Of a DNA stretch of 64,000 nt, positions 32,991 to 41,618 are shown one piece after another (the stretch's first letter is position 1; each line of letters opens with the position of its first letter). The translations under genes were made by a program, and so were the position numbers. The stretch covers positions 3,888,501-3,952,500 of the forward strand of contig NZ_CP089211.1 of the NCBI RefSeq assembly GCF_021183825.1, read 5' to 3'. This stretch comes from Sinomicrobium kalidii. Lineage in GTDB: Bacteria; Bacteroidota; Bacteroidia; Flavobacteriales; Flavobacteriaceae. The notes under the pieces are model-generated. The model did not search any database, was not told where the DNA came from, and was given only the letters and a program-made list of their open reading frames with translations.

Positions 32991-33542
32991 ATGAAACGAC
33001 GACATAATTTATGGAAGGGGATTGTATTGGGAATGCTTCTCCTGGTGATGGGAGCATGCAGCAATAAGCAAAGCCTCCAGCGATATTACGTGGACAGTGT
33101 GGAGAAAGAGGGGTTTGTAAGCCTTGATATCCCTTCGGGGATGCTCAATATTACCAATGCGGAACTTACCGAAGACCAGAAGGAAGCCTATAATTCCATA
33201 AAAAAACTGAATGTCCTGGCCCTGCCGGTAACTGCTGAAAACAGATCGGTTTACGAAGCGGAAAAAGCAAAGGTGAACAGTATACTTTCCGGAGAAAACT
33301 TTCACGACCTGCTCCGGCTGTCTGACAAAAACAAACGGGCGGTGCTGAAATACCTGGGAAATGAGGACGCCATAGAAGAGGTCATATTCTTCGGAACGGA
33401 TAACGACCGTGGTTTTGCCCTTGTCCGTATCCTCGGCAAGGACATGAATCCCGAAAAGATGGTAGAATTCATCAAGATCATCGAAAAAGCCGATATTGAC
33501 GATGATAAACTCGGCGAGTTAAAGGGGCTTTTCGGCGAGTAG
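32991..33542 (+). CDS. DUF4252 domain lipoprotein (second copy)
   Basis: A 183-residue lipoprotein (signal LGMLLLVMGACSNK, Cys 23). The mature region is a shorter, divergent DUF4252 relative of the preceding protein, with LRLSDKNKRAVLKYLGNEDAIEEVIFFG and a C-terminal KLGELKGLFGE. It closes the sigma-factor operon before a strong bidirectional terminator. The pairing of one soluble and one lipid-anchored DUF4252 protein is the usual arrangement, and suggests that they act together at the envelope. Confidence 0.82.
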   Translation: MKRRHNLWKGIVLGMLLLVMGACSNKQSLQRYYVDSVEKEGFVSLDIPSGMLNITNAELTEDQKEAYNSIKKLNVLALPVTAENRSVYEAEKAKVNSILSGENFHDLLRLSDKNKRAVLKYLGNEDAIEEVIFFGTDNDRGFALVRILGKDMNPEKMVEFIKIIEKADIDDDKLGELKGLFGE

Positions 33543-33561
33543 GGTTTTGTAATATCCATTG

Positions 33562-33600
33562 AAAAAGGCTTCGATTGTTATTGCAGTCGAAGCCTTTTTT
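33562..33600. terminator. Bidirectional intrinsic terminator
   Basis: AAAAAGGCTTCGA pairs with TCGAAGCCTTTTT around a 12-base loop. It separates the ECF operon from convergent purB. Confidence 0.9.
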
Positions 33601-33642
33601 GATTGTCAGGTATTATATATTATAGATTGATAACCGTACCGG

Positions 33643-34986
33643 TTATATTCCCGTATAGTTGGCCGGGGTGATTTGTTTCAATTCACTTTTAACAGCATCT
33701 GAAACTTCCAGGGTGTCTATAAATTTTGCTATGGATTCCCGGTTTATTTTTTCATTCGTACGGGTAAGTCCCTTGAGGGCTTCGTACGGGTTGGGATAAC
33801 CCTCTCTTCGCAGAATGGTCTGTATGGCTTCGGCCACCACGGCCCAGTTGTTTTCGAGGTCTTCGGCAAACTTGTCCTTGTTGAGTAATAATTTGTTCAA
33901 TCCCTTCAGGGTAGACAAAAAGCCTATTACCGTATGTCCGAAAGGCACACCTATGTTCCGCAACACGGTGCTGTCCGTAAGGTCCCGCTGCAACCGGGAT
34001 ATCGGAAGTTTAGCCGATAAATGTTCAAATACCGCGTTGGCGATACCCAGGTTTCCTTCGGAATTTTCAAAGTCTATAGGGTTAACCTTATGCGGCATTG
34101 CGGATGATCCTACTTCGCCTTTCTTTATCTTTTGTTTGAAATAATCCATGGAAATGTAGGTCCAGATATCCCTGTCCAGGTCGATTAAGATCGTATTAAT
34201 ACGTTTCAGGACGTCGAACAGCGCTGCCATGTGGTCGTAGTGTTCGATCTGGGTGGTGGGGAAAGAGTGGTGCAGTCCCAGCATTTCTTCAACAAAGTGA
34301 GTACCGAATGCCTTCCAGTCCGTATCGGGATATGCCACGTGGTGGGCGTTGTAATTGCCCGTGGCCCCGCCGAACTTGGCTGCATAAGGGATGTTTTTGA
34401 GGGTGTTCAGCTGTTCCTCAATACGGGTAACGAACACCTGTACTTCCTTGCCCAGCCGGGTAGGAGAGGCGGGTTGTCCGTGGGTACGGGCCAGCATGGG
34501 AATGTCTGCCCACGATGCTGCGAGTTCTTTGAGTTTGGTAGTTACGTCCTCAAGACAGGGGATGTATACTTCGGCGACCGCTTCCTTCAATGATAACGGA
34601 ATGGAAGTGTTGTTGATATCCTGGGAAGTAAGGCCAAAATGTATAAACTCCTTGGAAGTGGACAGTCCGAGGGCGTCAAATTTCTGTTTTATGAAATATT
34701 CCACCGCCTTGACATCGTGATTGGTAGTTTTTTCAATCTCTTTTACGGCCTTTGCATCCCCGGCCGAAAAATCGGTATAGATACTTCTCAGTTCTCCGAA
34801 AAGGGAAGTATCAAACTCCTTTAATTGCGGCAGGGGAAGGTTGCACAGGGCAATAAAGTATTCAATTTCTACCCGGACCCGGTATTTGATAAGGGCCTCC
34901 TCGGAAAAGAAAGGGGCCAGGTTTCCGGTTTTGTTTCTGTATCTTCCGTCAATCGGGGAAATGGCGTTCAGTTCAGTCAGTTGCAT
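33643..34986 (-). CDS. purB: Adenylosuccinate lyase
   Basis: A 447-residue enzyme of the fumarase/aspartase superfamily. N-terminal LNAISPIDGRYRNKTGNLAPFFSEEA is characteristic of the PurB form; the signature loop is GSSAMPHKVNPIDFENSEGN, with the catalytic Ser; the other catalytic His lies in LARTHGQPASPT. It acts twice in purine synthesis, on SAICAR and on adenylosuccinate. It is a single gene between two terminated units. Confidence 0.97.
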   Translation of the reverse strand: MQLTELNAISPIDGRYRNKTGNLAPFFSEEALIKYRVRVEIEYFIALCNLPLPQLKEFDTSLFGELRSIYTDFSAGDAKAVKEIEKTTNHDVKAVEYFIKQKFDALGLSTSKEFIHFGLTSQDINNTSIPLSLKEAVAEVYIPCLEDVTTKLKELAASWADIPMLARTHGQPASPTRLGKEVQVFVTRIEEQLNTLKNIPYAAKFGGATGNYNAHHVAYPDTDWKAFGTHFVEEMLGLHHSFPTTQIEHYDHMAALFDVLKRINTILIDLDRDIWTYISMDYFKQKIKKGEVGSSAMPHKVNPIDFENSEGNLGIANAVFEHLSAKLPISRLQRDLTDSTVLRNIGVPFGHTVIGFLSTLKGLNKLLLNKDKFAEDLENNWAVVAEAIQTILRREGYPNPYEALKGLTRTNEKINRESIAKFIDTLEVSDAVKSELKQITPANYTGI

Positions 34987-35031
34987 TGTTTTGTAGTCTG
35001 TAAAAGCAATATTTATAAAAAGGATCGTTTT

Positions 35032-35586
35032 TTAAAGGAATACGATAATACCCAGCTTCAGTTCGGTAAGGTCCAGTCCGAAGCCGTAATTGTCCGACTC
35101 CTTTCCTTCGTTGTCATAACCGAACCGCCCGATGATGGCGTCAAAAGCGATACTGTCGTTAAGCCTGTAGGTAAGTCCCGGACGCAGGTTAATGCCCCAG
35201 GCAAAGTTGTCCGCACTGCTGTCCTTGGCCCAGCCCAGTCGTACGTCGCCCTGGGCAAAAGGCATCAGTTTGGAGGCGGGAAACCAGTATTTCCTGGCGT
35301 AGGGAAGTATGCCGTAAAATTCTTTTTTGGAACTTTCTCCGTCAACCTCTACTTTGGTTTGTTCGTATCCGGCACTCAAACCTACGGCAAGATCGTTATC
35401 GAGAAAAAAACCTACGGAGGGTAATATGGAGAAGTCGGTAGTTTCCGTTCCCGAATTCTTATCTTTGGAAAAACCGAAAGCACCTCCTGCAAGCCATTTA
35501 CCTTTGAGTAAATCTTCTCCTTCCTGTGCGTGCAGGTTTGACATGGTAAAGAAGCCAATGGTAATTAACAGTACAATCTTTTTCAT
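35032..35586 (-). CDS. Outer-membrane beta-barrel protein (OmpW/Opr-like, Bacteroidetes type)
   Basis: This 184-residue protein has a signal peptide (IVLLITIGFFTMSNLHAQ) and eight amphipathic strands, ending with LTELKLGIIVFL, the usual C-terminal strand with an aromatic/aliphatic end. It follows the general pattern of small 8-strand barrels (GEDLLKGKWLAGGAFGFSKD, FSILPSVGFFLDNDLAVGLSAGYE). A minus-strand TATTTTTG (35613-35620) may be its -7 box. The function cannot be stated. Confidence 0.82.
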   Translation of the reverse strand: MKKIVLLITIGFFTMSNLHAQEGEDLLKGKWLAGGAFGFSKDKNSGTETTDFSILPSVGFFLDNDLAVGLSAGYEQTKVEVDGESSKKEFYGILPYARKYWFPASKLMPFAQGDVRLGWAKDSSADNFAWGINLRPGLTYRLNDSIAFDAIIGRFGYDNEGKESDNYGFGLDLTELKLGIIVFL

Positions 35587-35692
35587 CTTATCAGCATTTA
35601 AGTATTACCGGGCAAAAATAAGACTTATCTCGCGAAGTTGGGTTATAACTGACGCGTTAAATAGTCCTGAAAATAGATGTTTACAAGGTGGT

Positions 35693-35971
35693 CTAACCCT
35701 CCCTGAGGTACTTTTTCTCTGCGTAAAAGGTACCGAAAGGTAAAAGTGCAGCGATAAAAAGCAGGAAAAACCGTTTTAAATTCCAGCCTTTTCTGTAGCA
35801 CACCAGGACGGCAAGGATTACGTAAAGTATAAACAAAAAACCATGTATATAACCGATGACCATATTGGTAGCAGTATGGGCGAATATATATTTCAGCGGC
35901 ATTCCCACGAGGAACAGGAGCAGGTAGGATATGCCTTCGAGAATGGCAGTGATCCTGAAATTTTTCAGCAT
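35693..35971 (-). CDS. DUF3817 family membrane protein
   Basis: A 92-residue membrane protein with three helices. It begins FRITAILEGISYLLLFLVGMPLKYIF and has the conserved HGFLFILYVILAVLVCYRKGW, the DUF3817 signature. The family is widespread and has no known function. It lies downstream of the lpd terminator and is a single gene. Confidence 0.85.
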   Translation of the reverse strand: MLKNFRITAILEGISYLLLFLVGMPLKYIFAHTATNMVIGYIHGFLFILYVILAVLVCYRKGWNLKRFFLLFIAALLPFGTFYAEKKYLREG

Positions 35972-35989
35972 AATATTAATGGTTAAAAA

Positions 35990-36024
35990 AAAGCTTCCGG
36001 GATATGGTGGTCCGCAGAAGCTTT
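35990..36024 (-). terminator. Terminator of lpd
   Basis: AAAGCTTC (35990-35997) and GAAGCTTT (36017-36024) form the stem around a 19-base GC-rich loop. On the minus strand a run of T follows. Confidence 0.8.
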
Positions 36025-36048
36025 TATATAAAGTTATTTTATGAATTC

Positions 36049-37440
36049 TTAGAGGTGAATTACTTCATCATAAGCATCTGCAACCGCTTCCATCACTGCT
36101 TCGCTCATGGTGGGGTGCGGGTGAACGGCCTTGAGCACTTCGTGACCCGTGGTTTCCAGTTTGCGGGCTACCACTGCTTCCGCGATCATATCGGTCACTC
36201 CGGCGCCGATCATATGACAGCCCAGCCATTCGCCGTATTTGGCGTCGAAGATCACTTTGACAAACCCGTCTGCATTACCGCTGGCCTTGGCTTTACCGGA
36301 AGCGGAGAACGGGAATTTACCTACTTTGATGTCGTATCCTTTTTCTTTGGCCTGTTTTTCGGTCAGGCCAACGGATGCTACTTCAGGCATGCAGTACGTA
36401 CATCCCGGAATGTTGCCGTAATCGAGAGGTTCCACATGCATATCTGCCAGTTTTTCTACGCAGAGGATACCTTCAGCAGAGGCTACGTGAGCCAGAGCCT
36501 GTCCCGGTGTTACGTCACCAATGGCATAATACCCTGGGATGTTGGTCTGGTAATAGTCGTTGACAAGGATCTTGTCCTTATCTGTGGCAATGCCCACTTC
36601 TTCCAGACCGATGTTTTCTATGTTCGTCTTGATACCTACGGCGGAAAGTACAATATCGGCTTCGAGAACTTCTTCGCCTTTCTTGGTTTTTACTGTAGCT
36701 TTTACACCTTTTCCGGAAGTATCTACCTTGGTCACTTCGGTGGAGGTCATGATCTTTACACCTGCTTTTTTAAAGCTCCTTTCCAGTTGTTTGGAGACTT
36801 CTTCGTCTTCTACCGGAACGATGTTGGGCATAAATTCCACTACGGTAACTTCGGTGCCTAAGGCATTATAGAAATAGGCAAACTCTATTCCTATGGCCCC
36901 GGAACCTACCACGATCATTTTTTTCGGTTGTTCGGGCAGGTTCATGGCTTCCCTGTAGCCGATCACCTTTTTTCCATCCTGCGGCAGGCTCGGCAATTCC
37001 CTGGAGCGTGCTCCGGTAGCTATGATGATGTGGTCTGCCTGGTATTCTGTTTTCTTGTCCTTGTCGTCTGTAACTTCAACTTTTTTACCGGGTTTGACTT
37101 TCCCGAAACCGTTGATCACGTCAATTTTGTTTTTCTTCATCAGGAACTGAACACCTTTGCTCATTCCGTCGGCCACATTTCTGCTCCTTTTTATTACGGC
37201 ATTGAAGTCCTTGTCATATTCCTTTATTTTGAGTCCGTAGTCTTCGGCATGTTTCAGGTATTCGAACACCTGTGCACTTTTGAGCAATGCCTTGGTAGGG
37301 ATACACCCCCAGTTAAGACACACACCTCCCAGGTTTTCTTTTTCAACAATAGCAGTCTTAAAGCCTAATTGAGAGGCTCTGATGGCAGTAACATATCCTC
37401 CGGGGCCACTGCCCACAATTATGACATCGTATTTACTCAT
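36049..37440 (-). CDS. lpdA: Dihydrolipoyl dehydrogenase (E3)
   Basis: A 463-residue flavoenzyme. N-terminal FAD site IVGSGPGGYVTAIRA, redox-active disulfide GGVCLNWGCIPTK (Cys 41 and Cys 46), NAD site IVVGSGAIGIEFAYFYNALG, and C-terminal catalytic HPHPTMSEAVMEA. It reoxidises the dihydrolipoyl groups of the pyruvate and 2-oxoglutarate dehydrogenase complexes and the glycine cleavage system. It is not next to the E1/E2 genes here, as is common in Bacteroidetes. Confidence 0.96.
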   Translation of the reverse strand: MSKYDVIIVGSGPGGYVTAIRASQLGFKTAIVEKENLGGVCLNWGCIPTKALLKSAQVFEYLKHAEDYGLKIKEYDKDFNAVIKRSRNVADGMSKGVQFLMKKNKIDVINGFGKVKPGKKVEVTDDKDKKTEYQADHIIIATGARSRELPSLPQDGKKVIGYREAMNLPEQPKKMIVVGSGAIGIEFAYFYNALGTEVTVVEFMPNIVPVEDEEVSKQLERSFKKAGVKIMTSTEVTKVDTSGKGVKATVKTKKGEEVLEADIVLSAVGIKTNIENIGLEEVGIATDKDKILVNDYYQTNIPGYYAIGDVTPGQALAHVASAEGILCVEKLADMHVEPLDYGNIPGCTYCMPEVASVGLTEKQAKEKGYDIKVGKFPFSASGKAKASGNADGFVKVIFDAKYGEWLGCHMIGAGVTDMIAEAVVARKLETTGHEVLKAVHPHPTMSEAVMEAVADAYDEVIHL

Positions 37441-37613
37441 TTTTATCGTTTTTTATGACCAAAAAATTCGGATACGAAGGTACGCAATTAGTTTTAAATT
37501 CGGGAATCGGGTTTTCAGATTATGACAGTTGTGACATTTTGGGTGAAAACGGTGATATATCAGGCATGGCAGATAGGTTTGCATATATTAAAATGAGGAG
37601 GACCGGGTAAAAG

Positions 37614-38735
37614 TCAGGCCTGTTTCGGTACAATCTTTACGATGCCTTTTCCTTCAACCGAGACATAAATATATCCGTCAGGCCCCTGTCTTACGTCTCG
37701 TATCCGCCCCATGTCGGTGAGTAATTTTTCCCGATAGGTCACTTTATTGTTTTCCAGGACCAGCCTTTCCAGGTATTGAAAGGCAAGGGCGCCGACCAGA
37801 AGATTTCCTTTCCAGTCAGGATAAATGTCGGATGTAACGAAGGCCATTCCGCTGGGGGCGATAGAGGGCACCCAGTAGTATAGCGGTTGTTCCATACCTT
37901 CCTTTTCGGTTTCATCGGTGATTTTGGTGCCGCTGTAATTGATTCCGTAAGTGATCACCGGCCATCCATAATTGGCCCCTTTTTTTATGATGTTGATCTC
38001 GTCGCCACCCCTGGGACCGTGTTCGTGGGTCCAGACTTCCCCCGTTTCGGGATGTATGACCATTCCCTGGGGATTTCGGTGCCCGTAACTGTAAATGGCA
38101 TGTTTGGCATTGGGATTGTCTGTAAACGGATTATCCGCGGGGATGCTCCCGTCATCTTTTAAACGATAGATTTTTCCTCCGTCACGGGTAATGTCCTGCG
38201 GATTTACGTCGCGTTCCCCCCGTTCCCCGATTGAAAAATAAAGATACCCGTCTTTGTCAAATGCAAACCTGGAACCGAAATGATGGGATTTACGGGTATT
38301 GGGTTCGGCCTTGTATAAAAGCTGTTTTTCCACCAGGGCGTTTTCCCGTAACCGGGCTCTCATGATCGCGGTATGGGCCCCGTTTTCCGTTCCTTCGGGA
38401 GAGGAGTAAGAGAGGTATATCCAGCCGTTTTCTTTATAGTCGGGATGAAGCTTAATGTCCAGTAATCCGCCCTGGCCCCGGGCTACGACTTCGGGAACAT
38501 TGTCAATGTCGATTTTCTCTCCGTTCTTAAAGTGGATGATCTCTCCTGACCGTTCCGTAATCAGCATACTTTTGTCGGGAAGAAAGGCCATGGCCCATGG
38601 AACGCTGAGTCCGTCAACTACGGTTTCCACGGTATAATTTATGTTTTCGGGTTCGTGTATTTCGGTGTCTTTTTGCTGTGCACAGGCTATGAGCGACATA
38701 ATGAGAATAAGCCCGAGTGTTTGTGTTTTTTTCAT
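37614..38735 (-). CDS. PQQ-dependent sugar dehydrogenase-like lipoprotein (GSDH family)
   Basis: A 373-residue beta-propeller protein with a lipoprotein signal (LGLILIMSLIACAQ, Cys 18). Blocks typical of the soluble aldose sugar dehydrogenase family are VPWAMAFLPDKSMLITERSGEI, GGLLDIKLHPDY, HHFGSRFAFDKDGYLYFSIGERGE, YSYGHRNPQGMVIHPETGEVWTHEHGPRGGDEINI and NYGWPVITYG. The family oxidises aldoses with PQQ in the periplasm or at the surface, but no PQQ-synthesis genes are in the window, so the cofactor may be taken up. It is a single gene. The His and Asp/Glu of the active site are visible in the HEHGPRGGDE block. Confidence 0.9.
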   Translation of the reverse strand: MKKTQTLGLILIMSLIACAQQKDTEIHEPENINYTVETVVDGLSVPWAMAFLPDKSMLITERSGEIIHFKNGEKIDIDNVPEVVARGQGGLLDIKLHPDYKENGWIYLSYSSPEGTENGAHTAIMRARLRENALVEKQLLYKAEPNTRKSHHFGSRFAFDKDGYLYFSIGERGERDVNPQDITRDGGKIYRLKDDGSIPADNPFTDNPNAKHAIYSYGHRNPQGMVIHPETGEVWTHEHGPRGGDEINIIKKGANYGWPVITYGINYSGTKITDETEKEGMEQPLYYWVPSIAPSGMAFVTSDIYPDWKGNLLVGALAFQYLERLVLENNKVTYREKLLTDMGRIRDVRQGPDGYIYVSVEGKGIVKIVPKQA

Positions 38736-38836
38736 AGGATGTATTTATAAGATGGCAGGTTGTGGCAAGTTGCTGAAACCAGTTCAAGACCTTATACATT
38801 ACCAATTTACAAAGTTTTATATGTAAAAGACAGATG

Positions 38837-38869
38837 GTTGATATTTTTAACAAAAAAATCCTATATTTG
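38837..38869 (+). promoter_or_regulatory. Promoter of tRNA-Pro
   Basis: GTTG (38837-38840) and TATATTTG (38862-38869) are separated by 21 bp, a good match to the flavobacterial promoter. The tRNA starts 33 bases after the -7 box. Confidence 0.8.
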
Positions 38870-38901
38870 CACCCCTCAGATTTTTTGTAATTTATTATTC
38901 A

Positions 38902-38975
38902 CGGGGTGTAGCGCAGCCCGGTAGCGCGCGTCGTTCGGGACGACGAGGTCGTAGGTTCGAATCCTGTCACCCCGA
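38902..38975 (+). tRNA. tRNA-Pro (anticodon CGG)
   Basis: A 74-base cloverleaf: acceptor CGGGGTG / CACCCCG with discriminator A, D arm GCGC..., anticodon stem CGTCG / CGACG with loop TTCGGGA (anticodon CGG), and T arm GGTTCGAATCC. CCA is not encoded. Nothing coding overlaps it. Confidence 0.95.
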
Positions 38976-39212
38976 CTTTTCAGTATCAAAAGCATTGTTA
39001 ATCATATGGTTTTCAGTGCTTTTTGTTTTAGATATAGCATTAAATATCGTTTGTGTTCACCTGAATTCGTCCCATCCGGTGAACAAATCGGTGAATAGGT
39101 GTTTTTCAGTTGTATCTCAGAGAGGTTGTGTAACGGCGAATTTTGTTGTATACAAAAGCTGTAAATTTGATCGAAAGTTGTAGTTAGATAAACCCTCAAT
39201 TCAAAAATAACA

Positions 39213-39701
39213 GTGCGCGTGAAAACAATAGCCCCCCAACTGCGCGAAGCAACAACTGAAAAAGATTATGAAACGGCGACCTCGCTTTTCAAGGAATATG
39301 CCGTCGGGATTGGTGTGGACCTGGAATTCCAGAACTTTAATGAGGAAATAAAGACAATTAAAAGTCAATATTCGAGGCCGGGAGGCATACTTTTTATTGC
39401 CTTTGATGCTGAAGAAAATCCACTTGGCTGTTTCGGGATTCGAAAGCTCGACACCGGCATATGCGAACTCAAAAGGATGTACCTTAAAGAAGAAGCCCGG
39501 GGCAGAGGACTTGGAAAGCGGTTTTTGGTCAAAGCCATCCGGACCGCAGAAGAACTAGGATATAAAAAGATGAGACTGGATACCTTGCCCGATATGCGGG
39601 CGGCGATCGGGTTGTATAAAAAAATGGGGTTTTATGAAATAAGACCCTACAGGTTCAACCCGGTGCCCGGGACAAAATACATGGAAATTATGCTTAAATA
39701 G
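39213..39701 (+). CDS. GNAT family N-acetyltransferase
   Basis: A 162-residue protein of the GNAT fold. The start codon is GTG; no ATG fits. The acetyl-CoA binding motif A is ELKRMYLKEEARGRGLGKRFLVKAIRTA, with the R-G-R-G-L-G loop, followed by the C-terminal AAIGLYKKMGFYEIRPY. The substrate is unknown. The C-terminal half of the family pattern is complete. It lies after the tRNA gene and convergent to a flavodoxin-like oxidoreductase. Confidence 0.9.
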   Translation: MRVKTIAPQLREATTEKDYETATSLFKEYAVGIGVDLEFQNFNEEIKTIKSQYSRPGGILFIAFDAEENPLGCFGIRKLDTGICELKRMYLKEEARGRGLGKRFLVKAIRTAEELGYKKMRLDTLPDMRAAIGLYKKMGFYEIRPYRFNPVPGTKYMEIMLK

Positions 39702-39708
39702 GTAAATT

Positions 39709-39739
39709 TACCGCAGCACCCCGTAAAGATGCTGCGGTA
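39709..39739. terminator. Hairpin between convergent genes
   Basis: Stem TACCGCAGCA / TGCTGCGGTA, 10 bp perfect, with an 11-base loop. It lacks a clear T-run on either side, so termination is uncertain but the position between two convergent genes is typical. Confidence 0.55.
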
Positions 39740-39743
39740 CATC

Positions 39744-40274
39744 CTATAATGTTTCGATAAAGTCTATGTATTCGTGTGCACTTTTAGCTATCCGTTGCGG
39801 AGTGCCGTTGTGTTCGGCGCCGTAGAAGGCAAAGAACGAGCGATAATCGGCATGGATATAATCAAAAGTGAGCTCGAACGGGGTTGTTAGCCGTTCCAGT
39901 GTATATTTGTACCTTCCGGAAGGGTGGTAATCCACTTCGTTAATACCTGCCGTGATTCCCAGCGCAATTTTCTTTCCGCTAAGTTGATACGGGCTGTTTT
40001 TTCCATAAGCCCATCCGTGGGTCAATACTTCATCGAGCCATTTTTTGAACAAGGGCGGACAGTTAAACCAATAGAAGGGGAACTGGAATACGATCCGGTC
40101 AAAGGATTCAGCCAGTTGCTGTTCCTTTTCAACGGCGATTTTCTCATCGGGATAAGCACCGTACAGGTCGTGTATGGTATACCTGTGGGGATACTTTTCC
40201 AGTTCTTCGATCCAGCGTTTGTTCACCAGGGAATTTTGGAGCTCGGGATGAATTACAATAACAAGTGTTTCCAT
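39744..40274 (-). CDS. NAD(P)H-dependent quinone/flavodoxin-like oxidoreductase (KefF/YwrO type)
   Basis: A 176-residue FMN-binding enzyme of the NQO family. It starts LVIVIHPELQNSLVNKRWIEEL and carries FDRIVFQFPFYWFNCPPLFKKWLDEVLTHGWAYG, the signature of the YwrO/KefF group, then KKIALGITAGINE. It would reduce quinones with NAD(P)H. It is divergent to an HxlR regulator, with a palindrome in the 128-base gap, so control by that regulator is likely. Comparable HxlR/quinone-reductase pairs (for example YodB and AzoR1 in Bacillus) respond to quinone stress. Confidence 0.9.
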   Translation of the reverse strand: METLVIVIHPELQNSLVNKRWIEELEKYPHRYTIHDLYGAYPDEKIAVEKEQQLAESFDRIVFQFPFYWFNCPPLFKKWLDEVLTHGWAYGKNSPYQLSGKKIALGITAGINEVDYHPSGRYKYTLERLTTPFELTFDYIHADYRSFFAFYGAEHNGTPQRIAKSAHEYIDFIETL

Positions 40275-40350
40275 GATATGTTTTTATTTTATTCAGATTA
40301 ATAATGATGCGGAAAGGCCTTTTTCCGGGGGTAAAAATATAAAAGCAACT

Positions 40351-40365
40351 ATATACTTCGTATAT
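40351..40365. promoter_or_regulatory. Candidate operator for the HxlR regulator
   Basis: ATATAC-TTC-GTATAT is a perfect inverted repeat in the gap between the divergent quinone-reductase and HxlR-type genes. It resembles the short AT-rich palindromes bound by HxlR/YodB proteins. The position is 38 bases before the regulator start, so binding could block both promoters. Confidence 0.55.
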
Positions 40366-40402
40366 TACCATCCAATTGTACGGTACGAACAAAAATGTAA
40401 GT

Positions 40403-40765
40403 ATGAGTAAAATAAAGAAGACTTCTACCAACTATGAAAACAGGCAGATCATGAATTCGGAATGCGATGAGGTCTATGCCGCAAATCTCATAGGCGGAAG
40501 ATGGACCATAGCCATATGTTGTTACCTGGCCGGCGGAAAGCTGCGTTTCAGCGAGCTGCGTAAGCGAATGCCCAATATTACGGAACGCATGCTTACGCTG
40601 CACCTCCGGAAAATGGAAGGCAATCAACTGGTAAAAAGAACGGTGTATGCCGAAGTTCCGCCCCGTGTAGAATATGAGTTGACTCCATGCGGGCAGGAAT
40701 TAGTGCCTATACTGGACCGGTTAAAGGAATGGGGCAGTAAGCACAAGAAGCTGTTTGCGCAATAA
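40403..40765 (+). CDS. HxlR-family winged-helix transcriptional regulator
   Basis: A 120-residue regulator when started at ATG 40403; a TTG at 40376 would add nine residues. The core is VYAANLIGGRWTIAICCYLAGGKLRFSELRKRMPNITERMLTLHLRKMEGNQLVKRTVYAEVPPRVEYELT, the HxlR pattern with winged-helix and wing. A Cys lies in NSECDEVYAANL, the position of the redox-sensing Cys in YodB. It probably represses the divergent oxidoreductase and itself. The redox-sensing role is inferred from the family. Confidence 0.9.
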   Translation: MSKIKKTSTNYENRQIMNSECDEVYAANLIGGRWTIAICCYLAGGKLRFSELRKRMPNITERMLTLHLRKMEGNQLVKRTVYAEVPPRVEYELTPCGQELVPILDRLKEWGSKHKKLFAQ

Positions 40766-40816
40766 TGATATCTTCTGTTGCTGAGTTGTTTTCCCGGATG
40801 CCGATTATACGCAAGG

Positions 40817-41314
40817 TTATCGGGACTTTTTCAGTGTAAAACGGTAGTTTAAGGAAATAACATGCCTGTTAATATCAGATATTCCTGCGTTCACCACCCT
40901 GAAGTTATAGCCGTAAGTAAATGAAACACGGCCTTCCCAGTCCAGTCCTATGAAGGGCTTGAATCCAAGATTGTACGAATGGAAATCAGTGTAGGTATTT
41001 ATATCCCCGCCCAGGATAATCCCGAAAGCGTTGTTCATCCACCCGCTTGCATGCAAACCGGCCCGGTTGTCAAAAGGATTGTAATCGACAGTCAGGGCTG
41101 TTCCGTGATACAGGCTTCCGAAGGCACAACGATCACCATTACTTTGCAGATAGGCCATGCCCAGTTCTGCAAAGGTATGATCCCATTGCCCGATTCCGGT
41201 AACAAGTGCCCATTTTTTATAGCTGTTATCCGGGAATACAATACTGTCATTGGCCTGCGCCTTGGCCAGGCTACAGCTCAAGATCAACAGAAGCACGGGG
41301 ACAAAGTGTTTCAT
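40817..41314 (-). CDS. Probable outer-membrane or secreted protein of unknown function
   Basis: A 165-residue protein from the ATG at 41314 (an earlier in-frame start at 41332 adds six residues). A Sec signal peptide (FVPVLLLILSCSLAKAQ) is followed by alternating strands with many aromatic and Gly residues, such as GAQ-type TGIGQWDHTFAELGMAYLQSNG and LGFKPFIGLDWEGRVSFTYGYNF, and a C-terminal ISLNYRFTLKKSR. It looks like a small beta-barrel, but no family is recognised. It is a single gene. Confidence 0.7.
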   Translation of the reverse strand: MKHFVPVLLLILSCSLAKAQANDSIVFPDNSYKKWALVTGIGQWDHTFAELGMAYLQSNGDRCAFGSLYHGTALTVDYNPFDNRAGLHASGWMNNAFGIILGGDINTYTDFHSYNLGFKPFIGLDWEGRVSFTYGYNFRVVNAGISDINRHVISLNYRFTLKKSR

Positions 41315-41486
41315 AAAGAAAGGATTTACCATACCGAATTACAGGGTATAAATATATGACAGTCTTTTATTCCTGTAAATAGGGGGAAACAGGGATTTAT
41401 CACATTAAACGATTAAATCATAGAACGGAGGGCAACGAGTGGTTATTCCCGGGAAGGTTGTACAAAAAACATGACAGCATAAAAAA

Positions 41487-41500
41487 CCCCCTCTCGGGGG
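41487..41500 (-). terminator. Intrinsic terminator downstream of the mechanosensitive channel gene
   Basis: CCCCC-TCTC-GGGGG stem; on the minus strand it is followed by TTTTTT. It lies 119 bases past the channel stop codon at 41619, with nothing coding in between. Confidence 0.7.
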
Positions 41501-41618
41501 TCGTGCTAAATAAAACCAAAACTAACCTTGTAACACTACACAAATATATAAATAATTTCTTACACTTAATGTAAATTATGCTTTAAATTTATTCGTGTGA
41601 GGTTATTTTAATGTTAAA

